Source: Aestuariimicrobium soli (GTDB lineage Bacteria; Actinomycetota; Actinomycetes; Propionibacteriales; Propionibacteriaceae). Taken from it: a DNA stretch of 64,000 nt. The position numbers and the translations under genes were made by a program. The stretch covers positions 1 to 64,000 of the forward strand of contig NZ_JBPJSQ010000003.1 in assembly GCF_051192575.1 (NCBI RefSeq). The letters run 5' to 3'. Positions 16,329 through 24,417 of the stretch are shown piece by piece. Positions within the stretch are counted from its first letter, which is position 1, and each line of letters begins with the position of its first letter. Under the pieces are notes generated by a model that was given only the letters and a program-made list of their open reading frames with translations, was not told the DNA's origin and ran no database searches.

Positions 16329-16508
16329 ATGAGTAGCGACGAGAAGCCGATCGATCCCAAGGAAGCGATGCGGCGGGCCCTGGAGAAGAAGAACCAGGCC
16401 TCGCACGCCTCGGCCGCGGCCGGCCCGAACGCCGACCAGAAGCTCGCCGGGGGTCCGCACGGTCAGGCCGGCGGCAAGCGCGTGTTCCGACGCAAGTCGG
16501 GCGGCTGA
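16329..16508 (+). CDS. DUF5302 family small protein
   Basis: 59 residues, highly charged at the N-terminus, Ala/Gly/Gln-rich in the middle and ending in GGKRVFRRKSGG. This matches the small actinobacterial DUF5302 family. Likely disordered; function unknown. It is shorter than most automatic ORF cut-offs. Its TGA overlaps the ATG of the beta-helix gene (TGATG at 16506-16510), so the two are translationally coupled. Confidence 0.7.
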   Translation: MSSDEKPIDPKEAMRRALEKKNQASHASAAAGPNADQKLAGGPHGQAGGKRVFRRKSGG

Positions 16509-17710
16509 TGCCGGCCTCCAGCCCCGATCAGGAACAGTTCGACCGACTCGCCGCGCGCCTCGATGACCTCGAGGCGCGCGGTGGTGCTCTGCCCCACCCC
16601 GAGGCCGAGGACGTGCGCCGGCACGGGGCGGTGGGCGACGGCGCCACCGACGACACCGAGGCCGTCGAGGCGGCCTGCCGGGCGGCGGGTCGCGATGGCA
16701 CGGTCTTCTTCGGGCGGGGCCGGTTCCTGGTCACGCGACGCATCGTGCTTCCCCTGGGGCAGCAGTGGCAGGGGCCCGGCATCGCCGAAACGGGGCCGGG
16801 TGAGGTGCCCACCCACGCCATCCTCACCCGCGTGCCCGACGGCCCGGCCATCGAGGCGTCGTACAACACGGTCTTCCGCTCGCTGCGCATCGAGGGCGAT
16901 GGCACCGGCCACGGCATGGTGCTGCGTGGATCGGTGCGGTTCGACGAGGTCAGCCTGCAGGGCTACGACCTGGCGATCAGTTGCGACAAGCTCTGGTACG
17001 GCCATCTGCAGGGGTTGCGGCTGTACCGCAACCGCGTCGGCCTGCGCGTCGACATCGCCTACAACCTCACCCTGATCGCGCCGCGCATCAACTGCAGCGA
17101 CGTCGACGGTGTTCCCGGGGTGGGCATCGAGCTCGCCCACAACGTCGACCTGAAGATCTTCGGTGGCGCGATCGAGGCCTACCGGGTGGGCATCCGCACC
17201 GGCAATCAGGACTCGGTGCACCTGCACTCGGTCTACTTCGAGTCGAACGCCCCCCGGCCCGAGGCGCTCGGCGACGACGGCGCGGTCGGGGTGCAGCTGA
17301 GCGGCACCCGGTCGACCACCGTCACGGCTCTGGGCTGTTACGTCTATCTCACCCACCATGCGGCCTGGATCGACGCCGACGTTGTCGACACCACCGGCAG
17401 CCTGGTGGCGATGGGGAACACGTTCAAGGGCGGCAACCCGCGCGGTGACAGGCGCAACCTGGCCTATCGCTGGGCGAACGGGTCGGCGATGCGGGTGTCG
17501 TTGACCGGTGACCAGTGGACGCAGGTGCAGCACAAGGACAACGCCAGTTACCTCGCCCCGGGGTCGGCGCTGCCGCTGCACGCCCAGGTCTCGCCGCCAC
17601 CCGGGTCGCGGGCCACCGACCCTGTCAACCAGGTGCGGGCGCTGGCCTCACCCTTCGTCCGGACGATGGCGAGGGTCGGGCGACGGGTCGCCAACCGGCT
17701 CAGCCGGTGA
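16508..17710 (+). CDS. pectate-lyase-superfamily beta-helix protein
   Basis: 400 residues. The opening RRHGAVGDGATDDTEAVEAAC is the start motif of the pectate lyase superfamily / GH28-related right-handed beta-helix proteins. Short turns such as GVGIELAHNVDLKIFGG and GVQLSG repeat through the middle as expected for helix coils. No signal peptide is seen, and residues 1-40 look like a short helical lead, so the protein may be cytoplasmic or leave by another route. The C-terminus is basic (RTMARVGRRVANRLSR). Catalytic residues could not be assigned. The gene ends 11 bp inside the opposing ilvE gene. Confidence 0.65.
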   Translation: MPASSPDQEQFDRLAARLDDLEARGGALPHPEAEDVRRHGAVGDGATDDTEAVEAACRAAGRDGTVFFGRGRFLVTRRIVLPLGQQWQGPGIAETGPGEVPTHAILTRVPDGPAIEASYNTVFRSLRIEGDGTGHGMVLRGSVRFDEVSLQGYDLAISCDKLWYGHLQGLRLYRNRVGLRVDIAYNLTLIAPRINCSDVDGVPGVGIELAHNVDLKIFGGAIEAYRVGIRTGNQDSVHLHSVYFESNAPRPEALGDDGAVGVQLSGTRSTTVTALGCYVYLTHHAAWIDADVVDTTGSLVAMGNTFKGGNPRGDRRNLAYRWANGSAMRVSLTGDQWTQVQHKDNASYLAPGSALPLHAQVSPPPGSRATDPVNQVRALASPFVRTMARVGRRVANRLSR

Positions 17711-18782
17711 CCTTGACCAGCCAGCCGCGGGTGTCGGGCACTCGTCCGTACTGCAGGTCGAGCAGGTGCTGACGCAGCTCGGCGGTCACGCGGCCGACCG
17801 AGCCGTCGCCGACGGTGAGGTCGTCCCCGTCGGGTGAGGAGAACCCCGTGATGGGGGTGACGACCGCGGCGGTGCCGCACGCGAACACCTCGGTGATGGT
17901 GCCGTCGAGCAGGCGGGTGCGCACCTCGGCGAACTCGATGGGCCGCTCGCTGCGCCGCAACCCGTGCTCGGCGGCCAGTTCGAGCAGCGAGTCGCGGGTC
18001 ACCCCTTCGAGGATGGTGCCGCTGGTGGCCGGGGTGAGCAGTTCGCCGTCGGAGGTGACGAACATGATGTTCATCGTGCCGCACTCCTCGACCCAGCGAT
18101 GCTCGGCGCCGTCGAGCCAGAGCACCTGGCCGCAGCCGTGCTCGGCGGCCTCGTCCGCGGCCCGCAGCGAGGCCGCGTAGTTGCCGCCGCACTTGGCCGC
18201 CCCCGTGCCGCCAATGGCGGCGCGCGAGTAGGTGGGGGTCACCCACAGCTTCAGCGGCTGGGAGTAGTAGGCGCCGGCCGGGGTGGCGAGCACGCAGTAG
18301 GTGTACTGCTTGGCGGCGCGCACACCGATCAGCCGCTCGGTGCCGAACATGAACGGACGAAGGTAGAGGTTCTGCTCGCCGTCGGGTGCGGGCACCCAGT
18401 CGCGGTCGAGATCGACGACGGTCTGCAGCGAGGCGAGGAAGTCGTCGACGGCCAGCGGCGGCATCGCCAGTCGTTCGGCGGAACGCTGGAAGCGGCGGGC
18501 GTTCAGCTCGGGCCGGAACAGCCAGACCGAGCCGTCGTCGTGGCGGTAGGCCTTGAGCCCCTCGAAGATCTCCTGGCCGTAGTGCAGGGCAGCCGTCGAC
18601 GGGTGCAGCTGCAGGGGGCCCTGGGCGACCACTTCGAGCTGGTGCCAGCCACGATCGCTCGACCACTGGGCCAGCGCCATGTGGTCGGTGAAGTGTTCGC
18701 CGAAGGTGGGCGCAGCCAGAATCTCGTCCCGGGCCTCGGGGGCGGTGGGAGAGGGGTGCTCGGCGACGACGAAGGAGCTCAT
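17700..18782 (-). CDS. ilvE: branched-chain amino acid aminotransferase
   Basis: PLP enzyme of fold IV that transfers the amino group between Glu and Leu, Ile or Val. Marks are LHYGQEIFEGLKAYR (about 67-80), LYLRPFMFGTE, the PLP lysine K197 in GTGAAKCGGNYAAS, WVEECGTMNI and AVVTPITGFSS. The 360-residue length fits the actinobacterial class. The ATG follows a TAGCCT box by six bases, so the message is probably leaderless. It converges on the beta-helix gene with an 11-bp overlap. Confidence 0.93.
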   Translation of the reverse strand: MSSFVVAEHPSPTAPEARDEILAAPTFGEHFTDHMALAQWSSDRGWHQLEVVAQGPLQLHPSTAALHYGQEIFEGLKAYRHDDGSVWLFRPELNARRFQRSAERLAMPPLAVDDFLASLQTVVDLDRDWVPAPDGEQNLYLRPFMFGTERLIGVRAAKQYTYCVLATPAGAYYSQPLKLWVTPTYSRAAIGGTGAAKCGGNYAASLRAADEAAEHGCGQVLWLDGAEHRWVEECGTMNIMFVTSDGELLTPATSGTILEGVTRDSLLELAAEHGLRRSERPIEFAEVRTRLLDGTITEVFACGTAAVVTPITGFSSPDGDDLTVGDGSVGRVTAELRQHLLDLQYGRVPDTRGWLVKVTG

Positions 18783-18788
18783 GCGTGC

Positions 18789-18794
18789 AGGCTA
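18789..18794 (-). promoter_or_regulatory. -10 box of ilvE, leaderless type
   Basis: TAGCCT on the minus strand, six bases before the ATG. Confidence 0.6.
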
Positions 18795-18995
18795 TTCCCG
18801 CCCGTCGCGCTCGTGACGGTCGGTTCGCACCGTGAGCGAAGTCCGGGCCGGGTTGTGTTGCCGCTCCAATCCTGAGAAACTCTAAGGGTTGTGAGGGTGG
18901 TGGGCTGCGGCCCGCGTGCTCTCCACTGTCATCCGGCCCCTGTCGTCTCGTCTGTGTGATCGCGAGTTGGGGCCCGTCCACCTGGAGGGAAGTTC

Positions 18996-19751
18996 GTGCG
19001 TTCTGCACTGATCGGCCTCGTCGGCGCCGTCATCTTCGGTTTCGGCGGCTGGCTGCCCGCTCCCCCCAGCGCGCTCCCGGTAGCCCCCTCGCTGACGTCG
19101 ACCGCCGTCGACGGTATTCCCGATCCGTGCATCGCCAAGCACCCGTGGCCCGCCAGCGCGACACCGGTCGCCACCCGTCGGGCGATGGAGAAGGCGTTCG
19201 GCCTGCAGCTGTCGGGGTCGGGGTGGACGAACCCGGGCTCTCGTCCGTTGGTGAAGATCGTCTGGGAGACCCTGGACGCCCTCAACTGCACCACCTACCT
19301 GGACGACCTGCGGCGGAACGCGAAGCAGCCCGTGATCAAGATCCACGCCGGCCCGACCCGCAGCTGGGCCTGGGGCGACTGGGGGCTCACCAACCCCGGC
19401 AAGCTGACCTTCGACTTCGCCAAGTGGCAGTCCGCCTACCCCGCTGACAAGGGACGACTCGTGCGCATCGTGGTGCACGAGCTCGGCCACATGCACCAGA
19501 TGGGTGCCAGCCGCGACCAGGCCAGCTTCCGTGGCCTCTACCAGCGCAACGGGGGCTTCTCGAAGTACGGCTCGTACTCGATGTCGGAGACGATGAGCGA
19601 GGTCATCGGCTACTACGTGGCCCGCTGCGCCCTCGAGAACCCCTACGACCAGGCCGGTCCCCAGGAGCGCGCCTACTACCAGTGGGCCCGCGAGACCATC
19701 TTCAACGGGGTCGAGTTCGGCCCGGCGGTGGGGCAGAAGCCCTCCTGCTGA
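18996..19751 (+). CDS. secreted putative zinc metalloprotease, uncharacterised
   Basis: 251 residues beginning with a hydrophobic export signal (RSALIGLVGAVIFGFGG) with likely cleavage before residue 40. The segment IVVHELGHMHQMGAS carries HExxH, the zincin zinc motif, with a further His two residues on. A downstream Glu (SMSETMSEVIGYY) could be the third ligand. Four Cys in the mature part may pair. This resembles secreted metalloprotease-like proteins of actinobacteria, but I cannot name a family. The GTG start follows GGAGGGA. Proteolytic activity is inferred only. Confidence 0.65.
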   Translation: MRSALIGLVGAVIFGFGGWLPAPPSALPVAPSLTSTAVDGIPDPCIAKHPWPASATPVATRRAMEKAFGLQLSGSGWTNPGSRPLVKIVWETLDALNCTTYLDDLRRNAKQPVIKIHAGPTRSWAWGDWGLTNPGKLTFDFAKWQSAYPADKGRLVRIVVHELGHMHQMGASRDQASFRGLYQRNGGFSKYGSYSMSETMSEVIGYYVARCALENPYDQAGPQERAYYQWARETIFNGVEFGPAVGQKPSC

Positions 19752-19801
19752 GCCGCGGCGTCGACTGCCTGCGAGGTTGCCTGAAATCCGTCGGCGACCC
19801 C

Positions 19802-19830
19802 TTGACAGCGCACCACCGGATGGGTTGAAT
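19802..19830 (+). promoter_or_regulatory. candidate promoter upstream of the WhiB4-like gene
   Basis: TTGACA (19802-19807), a 17-bp spacer, then TTGAAT (19825-19830). The -35 is a perfect consensus match; the -10 matches four of six. It would give a leader of about 190 nt containing the direct repeat at 19898-19917. Confidence 0.4.
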
Positions 19831-19897
19831 GCCCTCCCATTGTCGATACGACTATGGGAAACGCGCCCGTTGCCCACCGGAGCGCGGGTTGTTCGGT

Positions 19898-19917
19898 TTG
19901 GTCACGAATTGGTCACG
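19898..19917 (+). repeat. 9-bp direct repeat upstream of the WhiB4-like gene
   Basis: TTGGTCACG at 19898-19906 and again at 19909-19917. The 11-bp period places both on the same helix face, as expected for a tandem regulator site. Confidence 0.45.
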
Positions 19918-20030
19918 GACAAACCCTTGCCAGCGACCCTGTGGCGTGGTTGGCTGATGGAGCAGTGCAACTCCAAGGCGGGTCCTGCCGCAACGGCGCG
20001 GGGACCGCACGACAACCTAGGGAGGCCACG

Positions 20031-20318
20031 GTGACCACCGTTCAGATGAGTTCGTGGGTTGAAATGGCTCGTTGCCGGGGTGCGGAGGATGACCTCTTCC
20101 CCGAAGGCAAGCAGCAGAAGCGTGCGGCAGCCGTGTGCGTGGGGTGCCCCGTGCGGGCCAACTGCCTCGCCGAAGCGTTGGACCACCGCATCGAGTGGGG
20201 CATCTGGGGCGGCATGACCGAGCGTGAGCGGCGCGCCCTGCTGCGTCAGCGTCCCGACGTGAAGAACTGGCACGAGGTGCTGGTCGAGGCGCCCCAGCAC
20301 CAGGCCGAGGCCAGCTGA
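20031..20318 (+). CDS. WhiB4-like iron-sulphur transcriptional regulator
   Basis: 95 residues of the actinobacterial WhiB family. Four Cys (15, 36, 39, 45; the last three as CVGCPVRANC) bind a [4Fe-4S] cluster sensitive to oxygen and nitric oxide. GIWGG (57-61) is the family turn. The run ALDHRIEWGIWGGMTERERR with RPDVKNW following resembles WhiB4 as I recall it. The GTG start has a strong GGGAGG site. The 279-bp gap before it holds a candidate promoter and a 9-bp direct repeat. A role in redox response would suit the mycothiol-related genes nearby, by inference. Confidence 0.88.
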   Translation: MTTVQMSSWVEMARCRGAEDDLFPEGKQQKRAAAVCVGCPVRANCLAEALDHRIEWGIWGGMTERERRALLRQRPDVKNWHEVLVEAPQHQAEAS

Positions 20319-20342
20319 GCTCACACTGCTGAGCCCCACCAC

Positions 20343-20348
20343 TACAGT
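20343..20348 (+). promoter_or_regulatory. -10 box of the PIG-L deacetylase gene, leaderless type
   Basis: TACAGT seven bases before the ATG at 20356, inside a short CCCCAC/GTGGGG hairpin. It separates the gene from whiB 37 bp upstream. Confidence 0.6.
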
Positions 20349-20355
20349 GGGGCGC

Positions 20356-21141
20356 ATGGCCACGATCGTCTTCCTGCACGCCCACCCCGACGACGAGGCC
20401 TCGGGCACCGCGGGAACAATGGCTCGTGCCACCCAATTGGGCCACCGCGTGGTCTGGATCTGCGCCACCAACGGCGAACACGGCACCGCCCCCGAGGGCT
20501 GCACCACGCCGCAGGAAGTGGCCGCCCACCGTCGCCTCGAGGCCGAACAGAGCCAGCGGGTGCTGGGCATCGACCGGCTGGTCTGGTTGGGCTACACCGA
20601 CTCGGGCATGACCGGGTGGGAACAGAACGACGACGAGACCAGCTTCGCCCGAGCCAACCCGACCGAGGCCGGTCGTCGGGTCGCCGACGTGTTGGACGAG
20701 GAGGATGCCGACGTGCTCGTCGGCTACGACTGGCACGGCAACTACGGCCACCCCGACCACGTGATGGTGCACACCGTGATGAACCAGGCCGCCGCCCAGG
20801 CGGCGCGCCACCCGCGGGTGCTGCAGACCACCAGCAACCGCGACCGCCAGCGCAGCATGATCGACGAGGCGAAGGCGGCCGGGTTCGACATCGACTTCGA
20901 CCCCGACGGCCCCGCCGACGACGGCAACCCGATGGGGACCCCGGCGGCCGAGCTGCAGTGGGAGGTCGACGTGACCACCCACATCGAGCAGAAGCGACAG
21001 GCGCTGCAGGCCCACGGCTCGCAGTCCGACGTGCAGATGCTGCTGTCGTTTCCCGAACCGGGCTTCACCCAGTCGTTCGGGTACGAGTACTTCATCGAGG
21101 AAGGCCTTGATCAGCCGATGACCACGGGCTGGCCCTTCTGA
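20356..21141 (+). CDS. PIG-L family zinc deacetylase / amidase
   Basis: 261-residue N-acetylglucosaminyl deacetylase fold. Zinc-site motifs are AHPDDE (9-14) and HPDH (131-134, in GNYGHPDH). The family includes MshB, which deacetylates GlcNAc-inositol, and Mca, which cleaves mycothiol S-conjugates. Because a MshB-like domain already exists in the fusion at 2459-4507, this copy may serve as Mca or in an unrelated deacetylation. The two PIG-L domains share the motifs but differ in length. The start is fixed by the TACAGT box. The stop overlaps the next start (TGATG). Confidence 0.8.
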   Translation: MATIVFLHAHPDDEASGTAGTMARATQLGHRVVWICATNGEHGTAPEGCTTPQEVAAHRRLEAEQSQRVLGIDRLVWLGYTDSGMTGWEQNDDETSFARANPTEAGRRVADVLDEEDADVLVGYDWHGNYGHPDHVMVHTVMNQAAAQAARHPRVLQTTSNRDRQRSMIDEAKAAGFDIDFDPDGPADDGNPMGTPAAELQWEVDVTTHIEQKRQALQAHGSQSDVQMLLSFPEPGFTQSFGYEYFIEEGLDQPMTTGWPF

Positions 21142-21710
21142 TGTCCGAGGGGATCGGCGGGCTCACGTCGATCGAGCCCGCGGGCACGTCGCGGCGCCGT
21201 CGACGGCCTGCCAGCCACCGACGGACGCCGATCGCTCCCGAGGTGCAGCCGTTGCCGATCTGGCAGATCGTCGTGCGGGTGGTGATCGTGCTGGCGGTGG
21301 CCATGGCGGTCTCGAGCCTGTGCCTGTGGCTGGGGATCACCTACACGGGCGGTGCGGATGCCGCGGAGGGGGCCGTGAACGCCGGCACGCTGACGCAGTT
21401 CGTCTTGGCCACGGCGGGCGCGTTGTTCGGGAGTTTCGTGCTGCCGGCCCTGATCACCGTGCTGGCGGCCCGCTTCCACATGCGCAGGTCCAGACGAACG
21501 GCGTGGCTCGTGGCCAGCGTGCTCTACCTGGCCCTCACTCTGCTGACGGTGCTCGCTGGCCTGGTGGCGCTGGGCAGCGGGTTGATCGGCCAGGGCTTGA
21601 GGCTGGCGCTGCCGGGGCTGCTGGCAGTCGCCGTGCTCACGATTCCGCCGGCACCATGGCTGGTGCGCCCGGTTCGCCGGGCCGGTGGCAGTCGCCCGTC
21701 GCGCGGCTGA
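21141..21710 (+). CDS. uncharacterised four-helix membrane protein
   Basis: 189 residues. A basic N-terminal stretch (TSRRRRRPASHRR, about 16-28) is followed by four hydrophobic segments at about 40-65, 85-110, 120-145 and 152-175. The topology predicts a cytoplasmic basic N-terminus. No named family is recognised. It is coupled to the PIG-L gene by TGATG. Confidence 0.65.
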   Translation: MSEGIGGLTSIEPAGTSRRRRRPASHRRTPIAPEVQPLPIWQIVVRVVIVLAVAMAVSSLCLWLGITYTGGADAAEGAVNAGTLTQFVLATAGALFGSFVLPALITVLAARFHMRRSRRTAWLVASVLYLALTLLTVLAGLVALGSGLIGQGLRLALPGLLAVAVLTIPPAPWLVRPVRRAGGSRPSRG

Positions 21711-21748
21711 AAGCTGCCGGGTCAGGGCCCCGGTCTGCACGGCAGGGC

Positions 21749-22798
21749 TCAGGCGGCCCGGCGTCGTCCGCGGGCGAGCAGCCACCAGAACAGGCCACCC
21801 GCCGCGAGCACCGGCACCCCGAGCACCAACACCCCACCGAGCACGCGCCCGGGAGTGGTGTCGCGCTGCCAGATGACCTCCTGGTGAGGAGCGTCAGGAG
21901 TCTGCTCGAACAGGTAGTCACCGGTGATCCGGTCGGGGTCGAGCGTCGCCTCGAACGCCGTCAGGTACACCCGCGGCGACCCCTTCGCCGTGGAGTCGCC
22001 GAGACCGGAGGTTCGTCCGACGACGGCGGGGTCGACCTCACCGGCGAACACGGTGCGCAGCGGGTTCGCGGACGACGCCTCGGTGGCGACCTTCACCTGG
22101 AACGGCGCGGCCACGAACAGCCGCACGGGCTGCCACCGACTGGCGTGCTGGCTCAGCGCCATCGGGTAGACGATCTGCTGGGTGGGGAAGCTCATGCGCA
22201 GCGGCGGCAGGCTGCCGCTGAAGGCGCCGGATGCCTCGGGCAGCAGTTCGACGGCCTGGATCGTCCAGCCTTGGTCGAGGTAGCGCTGGAAGGTGGGCAG
22301 TTGCTCGTCGGCGGTCGGGAAGTCGTGCTCCTGCAGCCATTGCGTCACCGATGAGGCGTCGGTGCCGCTCAGGGTCGACACCCGGAAGTGGCCGACCTCG
22401 GTGGTGGTGACCTGCACCTTCGAGCCGCTCGGGGGAGCCCCCGCGGCGGCCCGATCGCCGTCGTCCCAGGGCAGTCGGGGAGTCCAGTCGAGACGCGTGC
22501 GGGTGACCGGACGAATGGCCGCGCTCAGTTTGTCGACATCGACGCTGCCCAGCGCGAGGGTGGTCGACGGCGGAGTCGGCATGATCCAGGCGGCGCGGTC
22601 GGTCGGCCGCGCCAACCGCAGCAACAGGTCGACCTGCTCGGTGGTTCCGTCGAAGGTGATCAGCGACTGTTCGCCGTCGACCTCGGCACCGGGGGCGGCC
22701 CCACAGGCGCAGGCGCGGGCGGTCAGCGGCGAGGCGAGGCTGCCGAGCAGGGCGAGCGCCACTGCAGCGACAAGGGTGAGCAGGCGTCGCGGAAACAT
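21749..22798 (-). CDS. DUF2330 family exported membrane-anchored protein
   Basis: 349 residues with a signal peptide (LLTLVAAVALALLGSLASPLTARA) followed by ACACGAAPGAEV, the Cys-rich opening of DUF2330 proteins. WIMPTPP and the later YPMALSQHA fit the family. The C-terminus has one membrane helix (VLGGVLVLGVPVLAAGGLFWW) and a basic end, so the protein is probably held on the outer face of the membrane. Function unknown. A TACCGT box six bases before the ATG sets the start; a longer reading to 22999 would run into the prs gene region. Confidence 0.75.
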   Translation of the reverse strand: MFPRRLLTLVAAVALALLGSLASPLTARACACGAAPGAEVDGEQSLITFDGTTEQVDLLLRLARPTDRAAWIMPTPPSTTLALGSVDVDKLSAAIRPVTRTRLDWTPRLPWDDGDRAAAGAPPSGSKVQVTTTEVGHFRVSTLSGTDASSVTQWLQEHDFPTADEQLPTFQRYLDQGWTIQAVELLPEASGAFSGSLPPLRMSFPTQQIVYPMALSQHASRWQPVRLFVAAPFQVKVATEASSANPLRTVFAGEVDPAVVGRTSGLGDSTAKGSPRVYLTAFEATLDPDRITGDYLFEQTPDAPHQEVIWQRDTTPGRVLGGVLVLGVPVLAAGGLFWWLLARGRRRAA

Positions 22799-22804
22799 GC
22801 CCCC

Positions 22805-22810
22805 ACGGTA
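22805..22810 (-). promoter_or_regulatory. -10 box of the DUF2330 gene, leaderless type
   Basis: TACCGT on the minus strand, six bases before the ATG at 22798. Confidence 0.55.
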
Positions 22811-22859
22811 GGGCGCTTCGGGGTCGCGGACGAGGCCCGAGCTGGCCGCTCGGGCGAAC

Positions 22860-23840
22860 TCAGAAGAGGCCGTCCGGCGGGGGCGGCGGGGCGTAGGCCG
22901 GGTCGACCCCGCGGAACAGCTTCGAGATCGACCGGCCCTCGTTGATGCGGCGGATGGCGCCCGCGAACAGGGGCGCGACGCTGCGCACCTCGAGCGCATC
23001 CCAGTTGTCGGGGCTGGGCACGGTGTTGGTGGTGACCACCTCGGTGATCATCGGGTGGTTCGAGAGCCGTTCCACCGCCTTGCCCGCGAACAGCCCGTGC
23101 GTGCAGGCCACACTCGCCTCGGTGGCGCCGAAGTCGGCGAGCCGATCCATCAGTTCGACGATCGACCCGCCGGTGGCGATCTCGTCGTCGAGCACGATGG
23201 CCTTCTTGCCCGCCACGTCGCCGACGATCGAGTCGATCACCACCTTGTCGTCCGCGACCCGTCGCTTCGAACCGGCGGCCACCGGCAGGTTCAGCAACCG
23301 CGCGAACTGGGTGGCCGTCTTGGCGTTGCCGAGGTCGGGGGAGACGACGATGTGGTCCGACAGGTCCTTGCCGCGGTAGTGGTCGGCCAGCACGCCGATC
23401 GCGGTCAGGTGGTCGACCGGGCACGAGAAGAAACCGTGCACCTGCGGGGCGTGCAGGGCCATGGTGAGCACGCGGCTGACGCCGGCGGTGACCAGCATGT
23501 CGGCGACCAGCCGGCCGCCCAGCGAGATGCGTGAGGCGTCCTTCTTGTCGGAGCGGGCGTAGGCGTAGTGCGGCATCACGGCGGTGATCTGGTTGGCCGA
23601 GGCGCCGCGGGCGGCGTCGATCATCATCAGCAGTTCCATCAGGTGTTCCTGGGTCGGAGGCACCAGCGGCTGAATGATGTAGACGTCCTTCTTGCGGCAG
23701 TTCGCCAACAACTGGGCCTGCAGGCAGTCGTTCGAGAAACGACTGATGGTGGCCCGGCTCAGGGGTACGTCGAGGCACTCGGCAATCTCGGACGCCAAGC
23801 CCTGGTGGGCAGAGCCGGAGAACAGGACGACGTCTTTCAT
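22860..23840 (-). CDS. prs: ribose-phosphate pyrophosphokinase (PRPP synthase), divergent type
   Basis: Makes PRPP from ribose 5-phosphate and ATP for nucleotide, His and Trp synthesis. About 326 residues. Class features are VLFSGSAHQGLASEIA, RFSNDCLQAQ, the PHYAYARSDKKD segment with the Mg-binding His, VDHLTA and the PRPP loop. Two positions differ from the usual enzyme: the common DLHADQ reads ALHAPQ, losing the Asp near the metal, and the loop reads DDEIATGGS instead of DDxxDTGGT. I recall similar substitutions in other actinobacterial Prs proteins, so this may be a real subclass. The ATG at 23840 follows AGGGG; a GTG two codons earlier is possible. Confidence 0.85.
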   Translation of the reverse strand: MKDVVLFSGSAHQGLASEIAECLDVPLSRATISRFSNDCLQAQLLANCRKKDVYIIQPLVPPTQEHLMELLMMIDAARGASANQITAVMPHYAYARSDKKDASRISLGGRLVADMLVTAGVSRVLTMALHAPQVHGFFSCPVDHLTAIGVLADHYRGKDLSDHIVVSPDLGNAKTATQFARLLNLPVAAGSKRRVADDKVVIDSIVGDVAGKKAIVLDDEIATGGSIVELMDRLADFGATEASVACTHGLFAGKAVERLSNHPMITEVVTTNTVPSPDNWDALEVRSVAPLFAGAIRRINEGRSISKLFRGVDPAYAPPPPPDGLF

Positions 23841-23971
23841 GCCCACCCCTGTGGTTGAGTCGTGTGGCCGGTGCTGGCTGCGATGGGCACAGACTAGTCG
23901 CCCGAGCGCGGTGTCGAGGCGTCAACCAATCGGACGACGGGCCCGGGCGGCATCGTCCGTGGCCACGGGCC

Positions 23972-23977
23972 TAGGCT
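23972..23977 (+). promoter_or_regulatory. -10 box of the gene at 23984, leaderless type
   Basis: TAGGCT six bases before the ATG. Confidence 0.6.
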
Positions 23978-23983
23978 GAGGTC

Positions 23984-24409
23984 ATGACTCAAGCCGTTGC
24001 TGACGCCACTGTCTCGCCCGCCACCAAGCGTCTGCGGGTCGCCGCGATTGCCGCCCTCGTGCTCGTGGGGCTGCAGGTCGTGCTGGGCGGCGCGCTGGCC
24101 GCGCAGATCACCGCCATCGAAATCGTGCACGCCATCGTGGCCTACACGCTGTTCCTGGTCACCATCGTGATGGCGGTGCTGGCCTGGGGTCACGCGAAGG
24201 CCGTGGGCCGCAAGGGGGTCTTCTTCCACGGCGTGGCGATCCCGGTGTTGATGGTGGTGCAGATCGGGCTGGGCTCGATGGAGGTCACCATCGTCCACAT
24301 GATTCTCGGCCTGGCGATCGCGGTGGCGATCGGCGCGCTCTACGCCATGGTCGCCAAGGTTCCCGGCGAGCCCGACCCCGAGGACGAGGTCGACCTGATC
24401 GAGGAGTGA
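23984..24409 (+). CDS. uncharacterised four-helix membrane protein
   Basis: 141 residues with four hydrophobic segments (about 19-40, 43-66, 75-95, 100-122). Two His lie within or beside the membrane helices (IEIVHAIVAY and TIVHMILG), reminiscent of haem-binding four-helix proteins. The C-terminus is very acidic (EPDPEDEVDLIEE). No named family is recognised. It is monocistronic, with a leaderless start, and converges on the next gene with an 8-bp gap. Confidence 0.65.
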   Translation: MTQAVADATVSPATKRLRVAAIAALVLVGLQVVLGGALAAQITAIEIVHAIVAYTLFLVTIVMAVLAWGHAKAVGRKGVFFHGVAIPVLMVVQIGLGSMEVTIVHMILGLAIAVAIGALYAMVAKVPGEPDPEDEVDLIEE

Positions 24410-24417
24410 CGACCCGC

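Noticed and set aside
19752..20030. Possible small gene between the zincin and whiB genes
   Set aside because: No frame has a ribosome site and protein-like composition. The region is better read as promoter and leader.
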